From positions 124,001-188,000 of the forward strand of contig JAJNPV010000042.1 of NCBI GenBank assembly GCA_021155195.1: a stretch of 64,000 nt of DNA, in the 5' to 3' direction. The number at the start of each line of letters is the position of its first letter. The stretch's first letter is position 1. Below the pieces are notes generated by a model. It was not told where the DNA came from. It did not search any database and was given only the letters and a program-made list of their open reading frames with translations. A program made the position numbers and the translations under genes. Below, piece by piece: positions 35,399-44,801 of this stretch. This DNA comes from Ohtaekwangia sp. GTDB lineage: Bacteria > Bacteroidota > Bacteroidia > Cytophagales > Cyclobacteriaceae.

Positions 35399-36724
35399 AT
35401 GAAAAGAAACATACTCATTGGGGCAGGAGTAGTGGGGGTGTTGTTGGTTGGTTATTTTATTTTTGGTGGCGGTAAGGATGGCGAGGCAGCCTCCATCATG
35501 GCAACTGTTAAGCGGGGGCAGTTCCGTGTAGATATTGAAACCACCGGAGAACTGGAGGCTAAGAATTCGGTAAAGATTCAGGGGCCAAGTCAATTACGAA
35601 ACTTTCAAATTTGGGAAGTAACCATTCAAAATATTGTTAATGAAGGCACGGTTGTAAAAAAAGGCGACTGGGTGGCCACATTAGATCGGTCAGATTTTCA
35701 GACAAAATTCATGGCCAAACAAATTGAGCTGGATAAAGCCAATTCAAAGTTCAATCAAACTCAATTAGATACAACGCTTCAGTTACGCCAGTCGCGCGAT
35801 GAACTTATTAATTTGAACTACGCAGTTGAAGAAACAGCCATTGTCTTGGAGCAATCCAAGTTTGAGCCACCAGCCACAATTAAACAGGCTGAGATAAATA
35901 TGGAGAAAGCCAAACGCACCTACCAGCAAGCCGTAGAAAACTATAAAATCAAAAAAAATCAGAATATAGAAAAGATGCGCGAGGTAAATGCCGAACTGCG
36001 CAAAGTACAATCTGAGTATGATGGCATGACCAAAGTACTTGAGGCATTTAATGTACTGGCTCCTGAACCTGGTATGGTAATCTATCATAGGGGTTGGGAT
36101 GGTAAACCAATCAAGTCGGGGTCACGAGTTCAAATGTGGGACCCAACCGTGGCCACATTGCCAGATTTAACCACCATGATGTCAAAAACCTTTGTAAATG
36201 AAGTAGACGTTCGTAAAGTTGAAAAGGGCCAAATTGTTGAAGTTGGATTAGATGCTTACCCCGAAAAAAAACTAACAGGCCTGGTAAGAAGTGTTGCTAA
36301 TGTTGGTGAACAACGTCCTAATTCAGACGCAAAAGTATTTGAGGTAATGATTGAGATCAATGGTACTGATCCAACCTTGCGCCCCTCCATGACAACCAGT
36401 AATAAAATTGTGGCCGAAGTTCAGGACAGTGTGTTATATGTTCCTCTCGAAAGTTTACATACGCAGGCGGACACCATCACCTATGTGTTTAAGAAGGATG
36501 GAATTAATACAACAAAGCAAGAAGTGATCGTAGGTGCCACAAATGCAAACAGTGCAATCATCCTTGGTGGAATTGATGTTTCAGACAGAATTTATCTCTC
36601 TATCCCTACGGGATTGAGTGAACAAAAAATTCAATTGCTTCCACAAATGGCGGGTAAACGAGGGAAGAAAGAGGAGGAGGCTGCTCCAGCTGCGAAAGTA
36701 TTGTCTCAAGCCTCAAGCAATTAA
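35399..36724 (+). CDS. Periplasmic adaptor (HlyD/MacA-like membrane fusion protein)
   Basis: 441-residue adaptor that links an inner-membrane transporter to a TolC channel. An N-terminal membrane helix (about 5-22) anchors it. Lipoyl/barrel strands (VDIETTGELEAKNSVKIQGP; VKKGDWVATLDRSDF) flank a helical hairpin (about 105-215), and a beta-barrel part follows (GQIVEVGLDAYPEKKLTG). A lysine-, glutamate- and alanine-rich C-tail ends the protein. It is first of a three-gene operon with a MacB-like permease (3-base gap) and a TolC-like protein. The cargo is unknown. Confidence 0.9.
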   Translation: MKRNILIGAGVVGVLLVGYFIFGGGKDGEAASIMATVKRGQFRVDIETTGELEAKNSVKIQGPSQLRNFQIWEVTIQNIVNEGTVVKKGDWVATLDRSDFQTKFMAKQIELDKANSKFNQTQLDTTLQLRQSRDELINLNYAVEETAIVLEQSKFEPPATIKQAEINMEKAKRTYQQAVENYKIKKNQNIEKMREVNAELRKVQSEYDGMTKVLEAFNVLAPEPGMVIYHRGWDGKPIKSGSRVQMWDPTVATLPDLTTMMSKTFVNEVDVRKVEKGQIVEVGLDAYPEKKLTGLVRSVANVGEQRPNSDAKVFEVMIEINGTDPTLRPSMTTSNKIVAEVQDSVLYVPLESLHTQADTITYVFKKDGINTTKQEVIVGATNANSAIILGGIDVSDRIYLSIPTGLSEQKIQLLPQMAGKRGKKEEEAAPAAKVLSQASSN

Positions 36725-36727
36725 TCT

Positions 36728-38107
36728 GTGATCCTTGCTAATAAATATTTTTCACCACGCTTGTGGGCTAATCTATACATTGCTATAGATGCGGTTATCG
36801 CCAACAAGATGCGTTCGTTACTTACTGCACTCGGTATTATTTTTGGCGTGGCCGCGGTAATCGCCATGTTAGCCATTGGCAACGGAGCTCAGCAGGAGAT
36901 TCTTAATCAGATTAAGTTAGTAGGGGTTAATAACATTGTTATTAAACCAATCATTGAGCAAAAGGAAGAGAAATTAGATGAAGCAGCTAACGGTAAAAAG
37001 GAAAAGAAAAAATTTTCTCCCGGCTTAACGATTCGTGATGTAGAAAGTATTCGAGCGACCATTCCGGGATTGGAGCGCGTTAGTCCAGAAATAATTCTCA
37101 ACACCAATGTAATTCGAAACGGCATTCGAAGATCTGCCAAACTTGTAGGGGTAGAGCCAACGTATTTTGAGATTTATGATTTTCAAATGGCCGAAGGCCG
37201 GATGTTCAATGATGAACAAATGCGATTGGGATCATCAGTCTGTATTATTGGATCAGGATTGAAGAGTCGATTTTTTCCTACAGAAAATGCGATTGGAAAA
37301 AGCATAAAAGTGGGTCCGCATTGGCTTACCATTGTTGGTGTAATGCGCGAACGATTGGTTTCAGAAAACAGCATTAGCAAATTGGGGATTCGCGATTTTA
37401 ATATGGACGTGTATGCACCCCTTCAGAGTGTATTAATCCGATACCAGAACAGGGATTTGATTACTACTGAGGAGTTGCGGTTGGCCAACATGCGAAGCCA
37501 GGGTTTTAGTGATGGCAGCAATGAATCGGAAGAGAGCGAATTAGAAAAGAAGAATTACCACCAACTTGATAGGCTTGTTATTCAAGTATCCGAAACGAAT
37601 AAACTTCAGACCACTGCTGAAGTTCTATCTCGCTTGCTTGAGCGCAAGCATTACGAATTGATTGACTTTGAGATTGAGATTCCGGAACTGCTCCTGAAGC
37701 AACAGCAACGTACAAATGATATTTTCAATTATGTATTGGGAGCCATAGCCGGTATTTCACTTTTAGTGGGAGGCATCGGGATTATGAATATCATGCTTGC
37801 TTCAGTACTCGAAAGAATTAAAGAGATTGGATTGCGTCTTTCTATTGGTGCTCAGAAAAGTGATGTGGTTCAACAATTTTTGTTTGAGGCAGTAATGATC
37901 AGTGTATCCGGAGGACTCATTGGAGTTGTGTTGGGTGTTACTATGGCATACCTGGTGTCAGTATTTGCAGGAATCCCTACGATCATCAGTTTCAGTTCAA
38001 TTGTACTTTCATTTGGTGTTGCCGCCACTGTGGGTTTGATTTTCGGAATCGCCCCTGCACGAAAAGCCGCCAGTCAGGATCCCATAGCTTCTTTACGATA
38101 TGAGTAA
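36728..38107 (+). CDS. MacB-like ABC transporter permease
   Basis: 459-residue membrane protein of the MacB/FtsX type. The N-terminal helix (about 18-45: ANKMRSLLTALGIIFGVAAVIAML, in part) is followed by a large periplasmic MacB-PCD domain (about 60-325), then three C-terminal helices with GIGIMNIMLASVLERIKEIGLRL, a segment diagnostic for FtsX permeases. The protein has no nucleotide-binding domain, and no ATPase gene lies between it and its neighbours, unlike the usual adaptor-ATPase-permease order. The start is GTG 36728. The ATG of the next gene overlaps its end by 8 bases. Confidence 0.9.
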   Translation: MILANKYFSPRLWANLYIAIDAVIANKMRSLLTALGIIFGVAAVIAMLAIGNGAQQEILNQIKLVGVNNIVIKPIIEQKEEKLDEAANGKKEKKKFSPGLTIRDVESIRATIPGLERVSPEIILNTNVIRNGIRRSAKLVGVEPTYFEIYDFQMAEGRMFNDEQMRLGSSVCIIGSGLKSRFFPTENAIGKSIKVGPHWLTIVGVMRERLVSENSISKLGIRDFNMDVYAPLQSVLIRYQNRDLITTEELRLANMRSQGFSDGSNESEESELEKKNYHQLDRLVIQVSETNKLQTTAEVLSRLLERKHYELIDFEIEIPELLLKQQQRTNDIFNYVLGAIAGISLLVGGIGIMNIMLASVLERIKEIGLRLSIGAQKSDVVQQFLFEAVMISVSGGLIGVVLGVTMAYLVSVFAGIPTIISFSSIVLSFGVAATVGLIFGIAPARKAASQDPIASLRYE

Positions 38108-39572
38108 ATCTGTTTTTCTTTTTTCTCTGTTCATGGTTGCTTTCTTGAACACAGTTGCCCAAACAAACTTTTCCATTGAGGATGTAATCGCTCGCGCTCA
38201 GTCTCAATCTCCGGCTTCAAAACAAGCTGAAACCAGAAAAGAGAATCGGTACTGGCAGTATCGTTTTTTTCGAACCAACTATAATCCGCAGTTGCGGTTA
38301 AATGGCAATATTCCTTATGACAATATAGTGAGTCAAGCACCATTAGCTGATGGAACTTTTGTGAATACAAAAATCAATCAATTGAACAGTTTTATCAGTC
38401 TTGGGTTGCAGCAACCCATTCCCTGGACGAACGGACAACTCTCATTAAATTCTAGCGCAGGTTATTTTAATAACTACAATCATGACCCCAGTTCATTGCA
38501 GCCTAAGGAGCAATGGAGAGGCACAGTCATGAATATTCAATTAGACCAACCTGTGTTTGCTTTTAATCCACTGCGGTGGGATAAATTAACCGAGCCTCTG
38601 CGCTTTGAAGAGTCGAAGCGTGATTATGTTGAGCAAATGGAATTTATTTCGAGAGAATCAGTAGGTCGATTTTTTGATGTCTTAGAATCTCAGATCAATT
38701 TACAAATTGCTCAGTTTAATCTTGCCAACAACGATACAATTTATAAAATAGAGCAAGGGAGATATAACATTGGAACCACTTCGCAAGACAAACTACTACA
38801 GGTTGAATTGCAGCTTCTTAATTCTAGAAAAGATGTTGCCCAAGCTAGATTGGATACCGAAACCAGAGGATTGCTCTTGCGCTCCTATATTGGGCTAACA
38901 GCCGGTGAACAATTAAAATTGATTCTACCTGAAACGATTCCACAGTTTGAAGTCTCAGTAGAAGAGGCTGTACAATACGCCAGGAAAAACCGAGCCGCAT
39001 ATATAGCTTTTGAACGAAGAAGACTGGAAGCAGCACGTGAAGTAGCACAAGCTAAAGGGCAACGGTGGCAAACGAATCTTTCAGCTTCCTATGGATTAAA
39101 TAACAATGGTCTTATTGTTAGTGATATTTATCAGAATCCACAACAGCAACAACAATTTAATCTGACACTAAGCGTACCTATTATTGACTGGGGAAGAAAT
39201 AGAAGCCGCGTGCAAACAGCCCTTGCCAATAAAAAACTGAATGATTACATCATTGCGCAGGATGAAGTGATTTTTGAACAAGAGATCATGACGCAAGTAG
39301 GAAATTTTGAGATGCTCCGGCTGCAAATTGAGATTACAAAAAAGTCGGATGAAGTTGCGCAACAGCGATATAATGTTGCTCAAAACAGATATTTGATAGG
39401 TAAAATTGATATCACAAATTTGAATATTGCCTTAACGGAAAAAGATACTGCCAAGCGAAGTTATATTGCTGCCTTAAAATCCTTCTGGACTTCTTATTAC
39501 GACTTAAGAAGATTGACACTCTATGACTTTGCAAATAAGAGTTTGTTATACGTTCCAAACACTGAGGATTAA
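38100..39572 (+). CDS. TolC family outer-membrane channel protein
   Basis: 490-residue outer-membrane efflux protein with a signal peptide ending near TVAQ (residue 20). Long amphipathic helices with the repeated OEP pattern are visible (VIARAQSQSPASKQAETRK; VQYARKNRAAYIAFERRRLEAAREVAQAK, in part), and the second half repeats the layout (LSVPIIDWGRNRSRVQTA). It completes a tripartite pump with the adaptor and permease before it. The start overlaps the permease stop by 8 bases, indicating coupled translation. It is convergent with the uxaB gene, 4 bases away. Confidence 0.9.
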   Translation: MSKSVFLFSLFMVAFLNTVAQTNFSIEDVIARAQSQSPASKQAETRKENRYWQYRFFRTNYNPQLRLNGNIPYDNIVSQAPLADGTFVNTKINQLNSFISLGLQQPIPWTNGQLSLNSSAGYFNNYNHDPSSLQPKEQWRGTVMNIQLDQPVFAFNPLRWDKLTEPLRFEESKRDYVEQMEFISRESVGRFFDVLESQINLQIAQFNLANNDTIYKIEQGRYNIGTTSQDKLLQVELQLLNSRKDVAQARLDTETRGLLLRSYIGLTAGEQLKLILPETIPQFEVSVEEAVQYARKNRAAYIAFERRRLEAAREVAQAKGQRWQTNLSASYGLNNNGLIVSDIYQNPQQQQQFNLTLSVPIIDWGRNRSRVQTALANKKLNDYIIAQDEVIFEQEIMTQVGNFEMLRLQIEITKKSDEVAQQRYNVAQNRYLIGKIDITNLNIALTEKDTAKRSYIAALKSFWTSYYDLRRLTLYDFANKSLLYVPNTED

Positions 39573-39576
39573 TTTA

Positions 39577-40992
39577 TTAAGCGTAGGTCTTATTTTCTTC
39601 CAGCAAAGTAAGTTTTTCATTAACCATTTTTTCAAGCCCAGCTACAGCGGTTAGATCTGTACCCCAAAGACTTTGATTTGATAGAACGATTTGAATTGTT
39701 TTTGATGGATCGTTCATTGCCCAAGCTTGTTTGAAAAAATCAAGAATTTCTGCTGAATCATTGAGCGGGATAGTTTCTCCTTGCCATTCGCCTTTATAAA
39801 AACGAATCAGTGCAGCCAATGAAAAAATTAATCGTTCAGGAAGTTTGCCCGTTTGCTTATGGTATGAAAGCAGCGAAGGCAGTACACGTACTTTAAATTT
39901 GGAGATTGAATTAAGTGCGATGCTAATCAACTCATGCTTAATAAAAGGATTCTGAAACCGTTCGATTACATCATTGGCAAATTGCTGAAGTTCATCGGCT
40001 GGTAAATCCAATGTAGGAACAATTTCTTCACTGATTGCAGCTCGAATAAATTTTCCGATGGTCGTGTCATCCATAGATTCTTTTACCAGACGCAAACCGC
40101 TTAAATAGGCAACGGGAACAAGCGCTGTGTGCGCTCCATTTAAGATTCTGACTTTTCTTGTACGGTAAGGTGTAAGATCAGATACAAACTTTACTTGCAA
40201 TCCGGCTTTCTCCGTAGGGAATGATTTCTTAACAACAAGCGGTGCTTCGATTACCCACAGATGAAAAGGTTCAGCGGAGACAACAAGATTATCTTCATAA
40301 CCCAACCGTTGTTGAATTTCTTTAATGGTGTCTTTCGGAAAACCAGGCACGATACGATCTACCAGTGTATTGCAGAAGACACAGGTTTCAATAATCCAAT
40401 TTTTAAACTCTGTTGATAGTTTCCAATGATCGACATATTGTAAAACAATTCGCTTTAAGTTTTCACCATTCTTCTCAATGAGTTCGCACGGTAAAAAGTA
40501 AAGTCCTTTGTCATCAGCGCCTTTGTAATAGGTAAAGCGGTGATAGAGAAGTTTCGTAATCTTTCCAGGGAAACTTGAGGGTAACACCTCAACACTTATG
40601 TCGTCTGCATTGAATTCAATACCTGATTCTGTTGTATTTGAAATAACAAACTTTAAATCAGGATTTTCGCACGCTCTGATAAATTCAGATTCATTTACGT
40701 AGGGATTGATTGCACTGCTTACACTTTTGATCAATCGGGTTTCAGAAACGGTTTTTCCTTTTTGAATACCGTTTAGCACTACGTGATACAAACAGTCTTG
40801 ATCTTTCAACGCCTGAATCATTCCGGAAGGCAGCGGTTGCACGATTTGAATGTTTCCATTGAAATCTGTTTTCTCATTCAGAGTATCGATAATCCAATCG
40901 GCAAAAGCCCTGAGAAAATTACCTTCTCCAAATTGCAGAACTTTTACGGGTCTTGTTGATAATGGGATAGTCTCTTGGTTCAATGCCTTCAT
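39577..40992 (-). CDS. uxaB: Tagaturonate reductase
   Basis: NADH-dependent reduction of D-tagaturonate to D-altronate in galacturonate use. The 471-residue protein belongs to the mannitol/altronate dehydrogenase family. It has the N-terminal VKVLQFGEGNFLRAFADWII, the UxaB-type cofactor loop, and the later VRILNGAHTALVPVAYLSGL (about 278-297), which carries the conserved Asn-Gly-x-His. The length fits UxaB (483 in E. coli) better than mannitol dehydrogenase. It is last in the operon uxaA-kduI-lacI-uxaB on the minus strand. A short CTATAGAAT motif lies just upstream, as before kduI. Confidence 0.92.
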   Translation of the reverse strand: MKALNQETIPLSTRPVKVLQFGEGNFLRAFADWIIDTLNEKTDFNGNIQIVQPLPSGMIQALKDQDCLYHVVLNGIQKGKTVSETRLIKSVSSAINPYVNESEFIRACENPDLKFVISNTTESGIEFNADDISVEVLPSSFPGKITKLLYHRFTYYKGADDKGLYFLPCELIEKNGENLKRIVLQYVDHWKLSTEFKNWIIETCVFCNTLVDRIVPGFPKDTIKEIQQRLGYEDNLVVSAEPFHLWVIEAPLVVKKSFPTEKAGLQVKFVSDLTPYRTRKVRILNGAHTALVPVAYLSGLRLVKESMDDTTIGKFIRAAISEEIVPTLDLPADELQQFANDVIERFQNPFIKHELISIALNSISKFKVRVLPSLLSYHKQTGKLPERLIFSLAALIRFYKGEWQGETIPLNDSAEILDFFKQAWAMNDPSKTIQIVLSNQSLWGTDLTAVAGLEKMVNEKLTLLEENKTYA

Positions 40993-41027
40993 AATAACTT
41001 ATTTTCTATAGAATGGAGTTGCTCTGT

Positions 41028-42047
41028 CTATCTAACAGAGGATTTACGAATAATTAATTCGGGTTTAAGCACAATTTTTTGAGGGATAAATTTTTTATCC
41101 TTATTACTTATTTCTTCTAAAAAAATTTCGGCAGCAGCATTGCCCATGCGCATGCTGTGTTGTTCGATGGTTGAAAGCGAAGGTTCTGTTAAATAGGTAA
41201 AAGGTTCATTACTAAAGCCAACTAATTTTACTTCTTCGGGTACCTTAATGCCATGTTCCTTTAAAACTTGCAGTGCGCCCATAATTCCATACGCACTGGC
41301 TGAAAAAATTCCATCGGGTGGGTGCGGCATCAATAATAATTTTTTCATTGCTTCACGCCCATCCTCCAACTGAAGATTTCCTTCTACTACGTAATCCTCA
41401 TCGTAAGGAAGTCCATTGCCAATCAACGCCTCTTTATAACCACGAAGTCGTTCTTTATAAATATTGATTTTTCGCACATTCGTAAAATGACTAATGCGTG
41501 TGCAGCCCTGTTGTATCAGGTGTTCTGTTGCTTTGTAAGCACCTAGAAAATCGTCAACAACAACCTGACTCATTTCTAACTCGTCATTCGTTCGGTCGAA
41601 CATGATTATTGGAACTCCTTTCTCCTTTGCCTTCAAAAAGTGATCGAAGTTTGTTGTTTCTTTAGCAAACGAAACGATGATACCATCGACTTGGGCATTT
41701 AGCAACGCGTTAACGGTAGCAACTTCCTTCTCATAATTATCGTGCGTCTGGCAAATCATTACGTTATAGCGCGAGGCATTAGCGATTTCTTCAATTCCCC
41801 TAACTACCGTTGAGAAAAAGGTTCTGTCTATGGAAGGAACAATGATGCCAATGATATTACTTTTACCACTCCGTAAGGAGGCGGCAATGTGGTTGGGTTG
41901 ATAATGTAAAATTTCAGCAGCTTTTTGTACGGCCTTTTTTGTTGCAACACTGATACGGGGATGATTGTTAAGAGCTCTTGAAACCGTGGAGGCCGTGATA
42001 TTTAGTTTTTCAGCTATATCGTGAATAGTCGATTTCCCTTTCTTCAT
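41028..42047 (-). CDS. LacI family transcriptional regulator
   Basis: DNA-binding repressor of 339 residues. The N-terminal helix-turn-helix TIHDIAEKLNITASTVSRAL (residues about 7-26) and hinge region (HYQPNHIAASLRSG) precede a periplasmic-binding-protein-like effector domain (about 62-339) with IIGIIVPSIDRTFF. It sits inside the uronate operon, between kduI and uxaB, so its ligand is probably a uronate or a pathway intermediate such as KDG, and its targets the two divergent uronate operons. A palindrome at 44619-44630 fits the LacI-family operator shape. Confidence 0.92.
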   Translation of the reverse strand: MKKGKSTIHDIAEKLNITASTVSRALNNHPRISVATKKAVQKAAEILHYQPNHIAASLRSGKSNIIGIIVPSIDRTFFSTVVRGIEEIANASRYNVMICQTHDNYEKEVATVNALLNAQVDGIIVSFAKETTNFDHFLKAKEKGVPIIMFDRTNDELEMSQVVVDDFLGAYKATEHLIQQGCTRISHFTNVRKINIYKERLRGYKEALIGNGLPYDEDYVVEGNLQLEDGREAMKKLLLMPHPPDGIFSASAYGIMGALQVLKEHGIKVPEEVKLVGFSNEPFTYLTEPSLSTIEQHSMRMGNAAAEIFLEEISNKDKKFIPQKIVLKPELIIRKSSVR

Positions 42048-42089
42048 AGCAGGTTAACTATAATTCCAATACATGGAAACTCGTTAAAT

Positions 42090-42920
42090 TCATTTTAGCT
42101 CATGAGGTTTAACGGCATCCATATCTGTATAGTCAAGGTTTTCTCCAGCCATTCCCCAAATGAACGTGTAGTTTGAAGTACCTGCGCCTGAGTGGATAGA
42201 CCATGGCGGTGATAACACAGCTTGGTTATTCTTCAACCAAATGTGTCTGGTCTCTTGTGGGCTCCCTAAAAAATGACAAACCACCTGGTCTTCGGGAACA
42301 TCGAAATAAAGATAAACCTCCATGCGCCTATCATGTGTATGTGCAGGCATGGTATTCCATACGCTACCCGATTTCAATTCTGTTAGTCCCATTTGTAACT
42401 GGCACGTGGGCAGTACACTATTCACTAAAAGTTTTCGGATGGTGCGTTGATTAGCGGTGTGTGTTTGTCCCATTTCAACAGTCTCTGCTTCATCCAATGT
42501 TACCTTTTTAGTTGGGTAAGCTTTATGCGCAGGGGCACTATTAAAATAAAACAAGGGAACACCCTTGCCAGGCTTTTCAAAAATTACTTCAGTTACATCT
42601 TTGCCAATGTATAAGGCATCTTTTTTATTCAGGGAATATTGAGTTCCATCAACCGTAATTGTGCCTGCATCGCCAACGTTTATGATCCCTATTTCTCTAC
42701 GTTGCAAAAAGAACTCTGCCTTTAGCTCGGGAGTTACTTCAAGTTTAATAGATTTTGAGGTGGGTTGAACACCACCAATTATCATTCGATCATAATGGGA
42801 ATACGTATACGTGATCAAATCCTTTTGAAAAAGATCTGAGATTAGAAATGATTCGCGAATCTGTTCGGTTCCCAATGTTTTAAAATGATCAGGGTGAATG
42901 GCAAAACGAGGAGTATTCAT
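42090..42920 (-). CDS. kduI: 5-dehydro-4-deoxy-D-glucuronate isomerase
   Basis: Zinc cupin enzyme that isomerises 5-keto-4-deoxyuronate to 2,5-diketo-3-deoxygluconate in pectin breakdown. The 276-residue length is normal (E. coli 278). The zinc ligands align with the E. coli set: His194, His196 and Glu201 in PAHTHDRRMEVY, and His243 in PPWSIHSGAG. In E. coli KduI has also been reported to promote galacturonate and glucuronate conversion. As no uronate isomerase gene (uxaC) is present here, this second role may matter. It lies 30 bases after uxaA in the minus-strand operon. Confidence 0.95.
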   Translation of the reverse strand: MNTPRFAIHPDHFKTLGTEQIRESFLISDLFQKDLITYTYSHYDRMIIGGVQPTSKSIKLEVTPELKAEFFLQRREIGIINVGDAGTITVDGTQYSLNKKDALYIGKDVTEVIFEKPGKGVPLFYFNSAPAHKAYPTKKVTLDEAETVEMGQTHTANQRTIRKLLVNSVLPTCQLQMGLTELKSGSVWNTMPAHTHDRRMEVYLYFDVPEDQVVCHFLGSPQETRHIWLKNNQAVLSPPWSIHSGAGTSNYTFIWGMAGENLDYTDMDAVKPHELK

Positions 42921-42950
42921 AAAGTGTATTAATCTTTTTGCTATAGAATT

Positions 42951-44597
42951 TTACAACGACACTCCCCGTTTCCACGGAATAAAATCATCTTGATTTAGGA
43001 GTACTGCTTTTGGTTTTATGTTGCCACTCGCGATCTCAATAATATAGTCAAGAATTTGTTCCCCCATTTGTTCAATCGTTTTTTCACCTGAAATAACCGG
43101 GCCACAATCCACATCAATAATGTCGGGCATTTTTTTAGCCAGCTTTGTATTGGATGAAATCTTGATCACCGGGCTAATTGGATTTCCGGTAGGAGTACCA
43201 AGTCCTGTAGTAAAGAGTATGATGTTAGCGCCTGATCCCGCCATAGCGGTAGTGCTTTCCACATCGTTCCCTGGTGTGCATAATAAATTAAGTCCGGGCT
43301 TGGTAGCATACTCGGTATAATCCAACACAGCAGCTACGGGCGATGTTCCACCTTTTTTTGCAGCACCTGCAGATTTCATGGCATCGGTAATCAAACCATC
43401 TTTAATATTTCCCGGTGAGGGGTTCATATCAAACCCGGAACCTACTGACTCTGCTGCTTTTGAATATGCGCGCATTAAAGTAGAAAACTTAGTTGCCGTT
43501 GTATCATCCACTGTGCGGTTGATAAGTTCTTGTTCAACACCACACAGTTCTGGAAATTCTGACAAGATTGTTTTACCTCCAAGGGCCACGATCAAATCAG
43601 ATGTATGTCCAATGGCCGGATTGGCTGAGATGCCTGAGAATCCATCCGAACCACCACACTCCAATCCGATAACAAGTTTACTTAAGGGTGCCGGCTTGCG
43701 CGATTCTTTGTCAACTTCTATCAACGCAAGGAAGGTTTGCTTAATCGCCTGCGCCAACAATTCATTTTCTGTTCCTTCTTTTTGTTGTTCTAAAATAATT
43801 AAAGGCTTTTTGAAATCATTATTGAGTGCAGCTAATTTGTTTCTTAGTATTTCAGGTTGTGCATTCTGGCATCCTAAACTAAGCACCGTTGCACCAGCTA
43901 CATTCGGATTGTTAATATATCCGGCAAGCAAACCACACAATGCTTCTGAATCTTGTCGCGTGCCACCACACCCGCCTTCGTGTGTTAAAAATTTAATTCC
44001 ATCCAGGTTGTTAAATATTTTAGACTTACCAGTGGTTTGATTTTCACCAAGGTTAAGCGACTTAATGCCAGCCGTGTTTCCACTTTTATAAAGTTGAACC
44101 AATTCGTGTACATAATCTTTGTATGCGTTGTGTTTTCCAAAACCCAGTTCTTCCTCAAATGCCTGCCGGATTACGTTCACATTTCTGTTTTCGCAAAATA
44201 CAAGCGGAACTACGATCCAATAATTGGCCGTGCCCACTTGTCCATCGGGGCGATGATAGCCCATAAAGGTTTTGTCCCTCCAGTTTTCGATCTCAGGAGC
44301 TTTCCAATTATAAGTTGCATTGCGGCCACTATATTGAGAAGCTTCGTGTTTTACATTATGAGTTCCTATGGCTGCGCCTTCCGGTATCGGTTCAACTGCC
44401 TTGCCTACCAGTAATCCGTACATCCTGATTTCATCTTTCGGACTCATACCCTGCGGCACAAATTTGTGTTTGGCAGGAATGTCTTGTACCAGGGTAATTG
44501 TCTTGCCTTCATACTCAATTTTGTCACCGGTTTTTAAATCGGTAAGGGCAACCAAAACATTGTCGGTGGGATTAATTTTTAGGAATTTCTGCGCCAT
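42951..44597 (-). CDS. uxaA: Altronate dehydratase
   Basis: Removes water from D-altronate to give 2-keto-3-deoxygluconate (KDG). At 548 residues it is a little longer than E. coli UxaA (495). The N-terminal SAF domain (about 1-95) is followed by the GD_AH catalytic part, with YHRPDGQVGTANYW, THEGGCGGTRQD and LGCQNAQPE motifs and LECGGSDGFSGISANPAIGH, all diagnostic for the altronate/galactarate dehydratase family, which uses iron. It is first in the minus-strand operon; a candidate LacI-type operator lies 22-33 bases before its ATG. Confidence 0.94.
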   Translation of the reverse strand: MAQKFLKINPTDNVLVALTDLKTGDKIEYEGKTITLVQDIPAKHKFVPQGMSPKDEIRMYGLLVGKAVEPIPEGAAIGTHNVKHEASQYSGRNATYNWKAPEIENWRDKTFMGYHRPDGQVGTANYWIVVPLVFCENRNVNVIRQAFEEELGFGKHNAYKDYVHELVQLYKSGNTAGIKSLNLGENQTTGKSKIFNNLDGIKFLTHEGGCGGTRQDSEALCGLLAGYINNPNVAGATVLSLGCQNAQPEILRNKLAALNNDFKKPLIILEQQKEGTENELLAQAIKQTFLALIEVDKESRKPAPLSKLVIGLECGGSDGFSGISANPAIGHTSDLIVALGGKTILSEFPELCGVEQELINRTVDDTTATKFSTLMRAYSKAAESVGSGFDMNPSPGNIKDGLITDAMKSAGAAKKGGTSPVAAVLDYTEYATKPGLNLLCTPGNDVESTTAMAGSGANIILFTTGLGTPTGNPISPVIKISSNTKLAKKMPDIIDVDCGPVISGEKTIEQMGEQILDYIIEIASGNIKPKAVLLNQDDFIPWKRGVSL

Positions 44598-44618
44598 ATA
44601 ATTATTTGACTAAATTGA

Positions 44619-44638
44619 GCAATCGATTGCGCAAGTTA
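44619..44638 (-). promoter_or_regulatory. Candidate LacI-family operator and uxaA promoter
   Basis: GCAATCGATTGC at 44619-44630 is a perfect palindrome with the central CG and NGNAANCGNTTNCN form usual for LacI-family operators. On the minus strand, TAACTTGC (44638-44631), close to the TAnnTTTG -7 box, abuts it directly, so a bound repressor would cover the start of transcription. A related, less symmetric CAATCGATG is at 44698-44706, nearer the divergent kdgK operon. Confidence 0.5.
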
Positions 44639-44801
44639 CAGGTTTTACCCTAAATTTGAACTCATTGTTGGTACTATAATCACAATCTTATTCATTTCAA
44701 TCGATGTTTCTTTATCTTATTTCCAGCAACGGCTTTTTTATTGAAATGCATTTACAGAAGTTTAAAGTATAGAAAAATAACAGATAACCATTATTATAAA
44801 G

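Noticed and set aside
43378..44040. 220-residue ORF on the plus strand inside the altronate dehydratase gene
   Set aside because: It is antisense to a clearly conserved enzyme whose motifs span the region; the translated product shows no domain and is rich in Ser/Pro/Cys typical of shadow frames.
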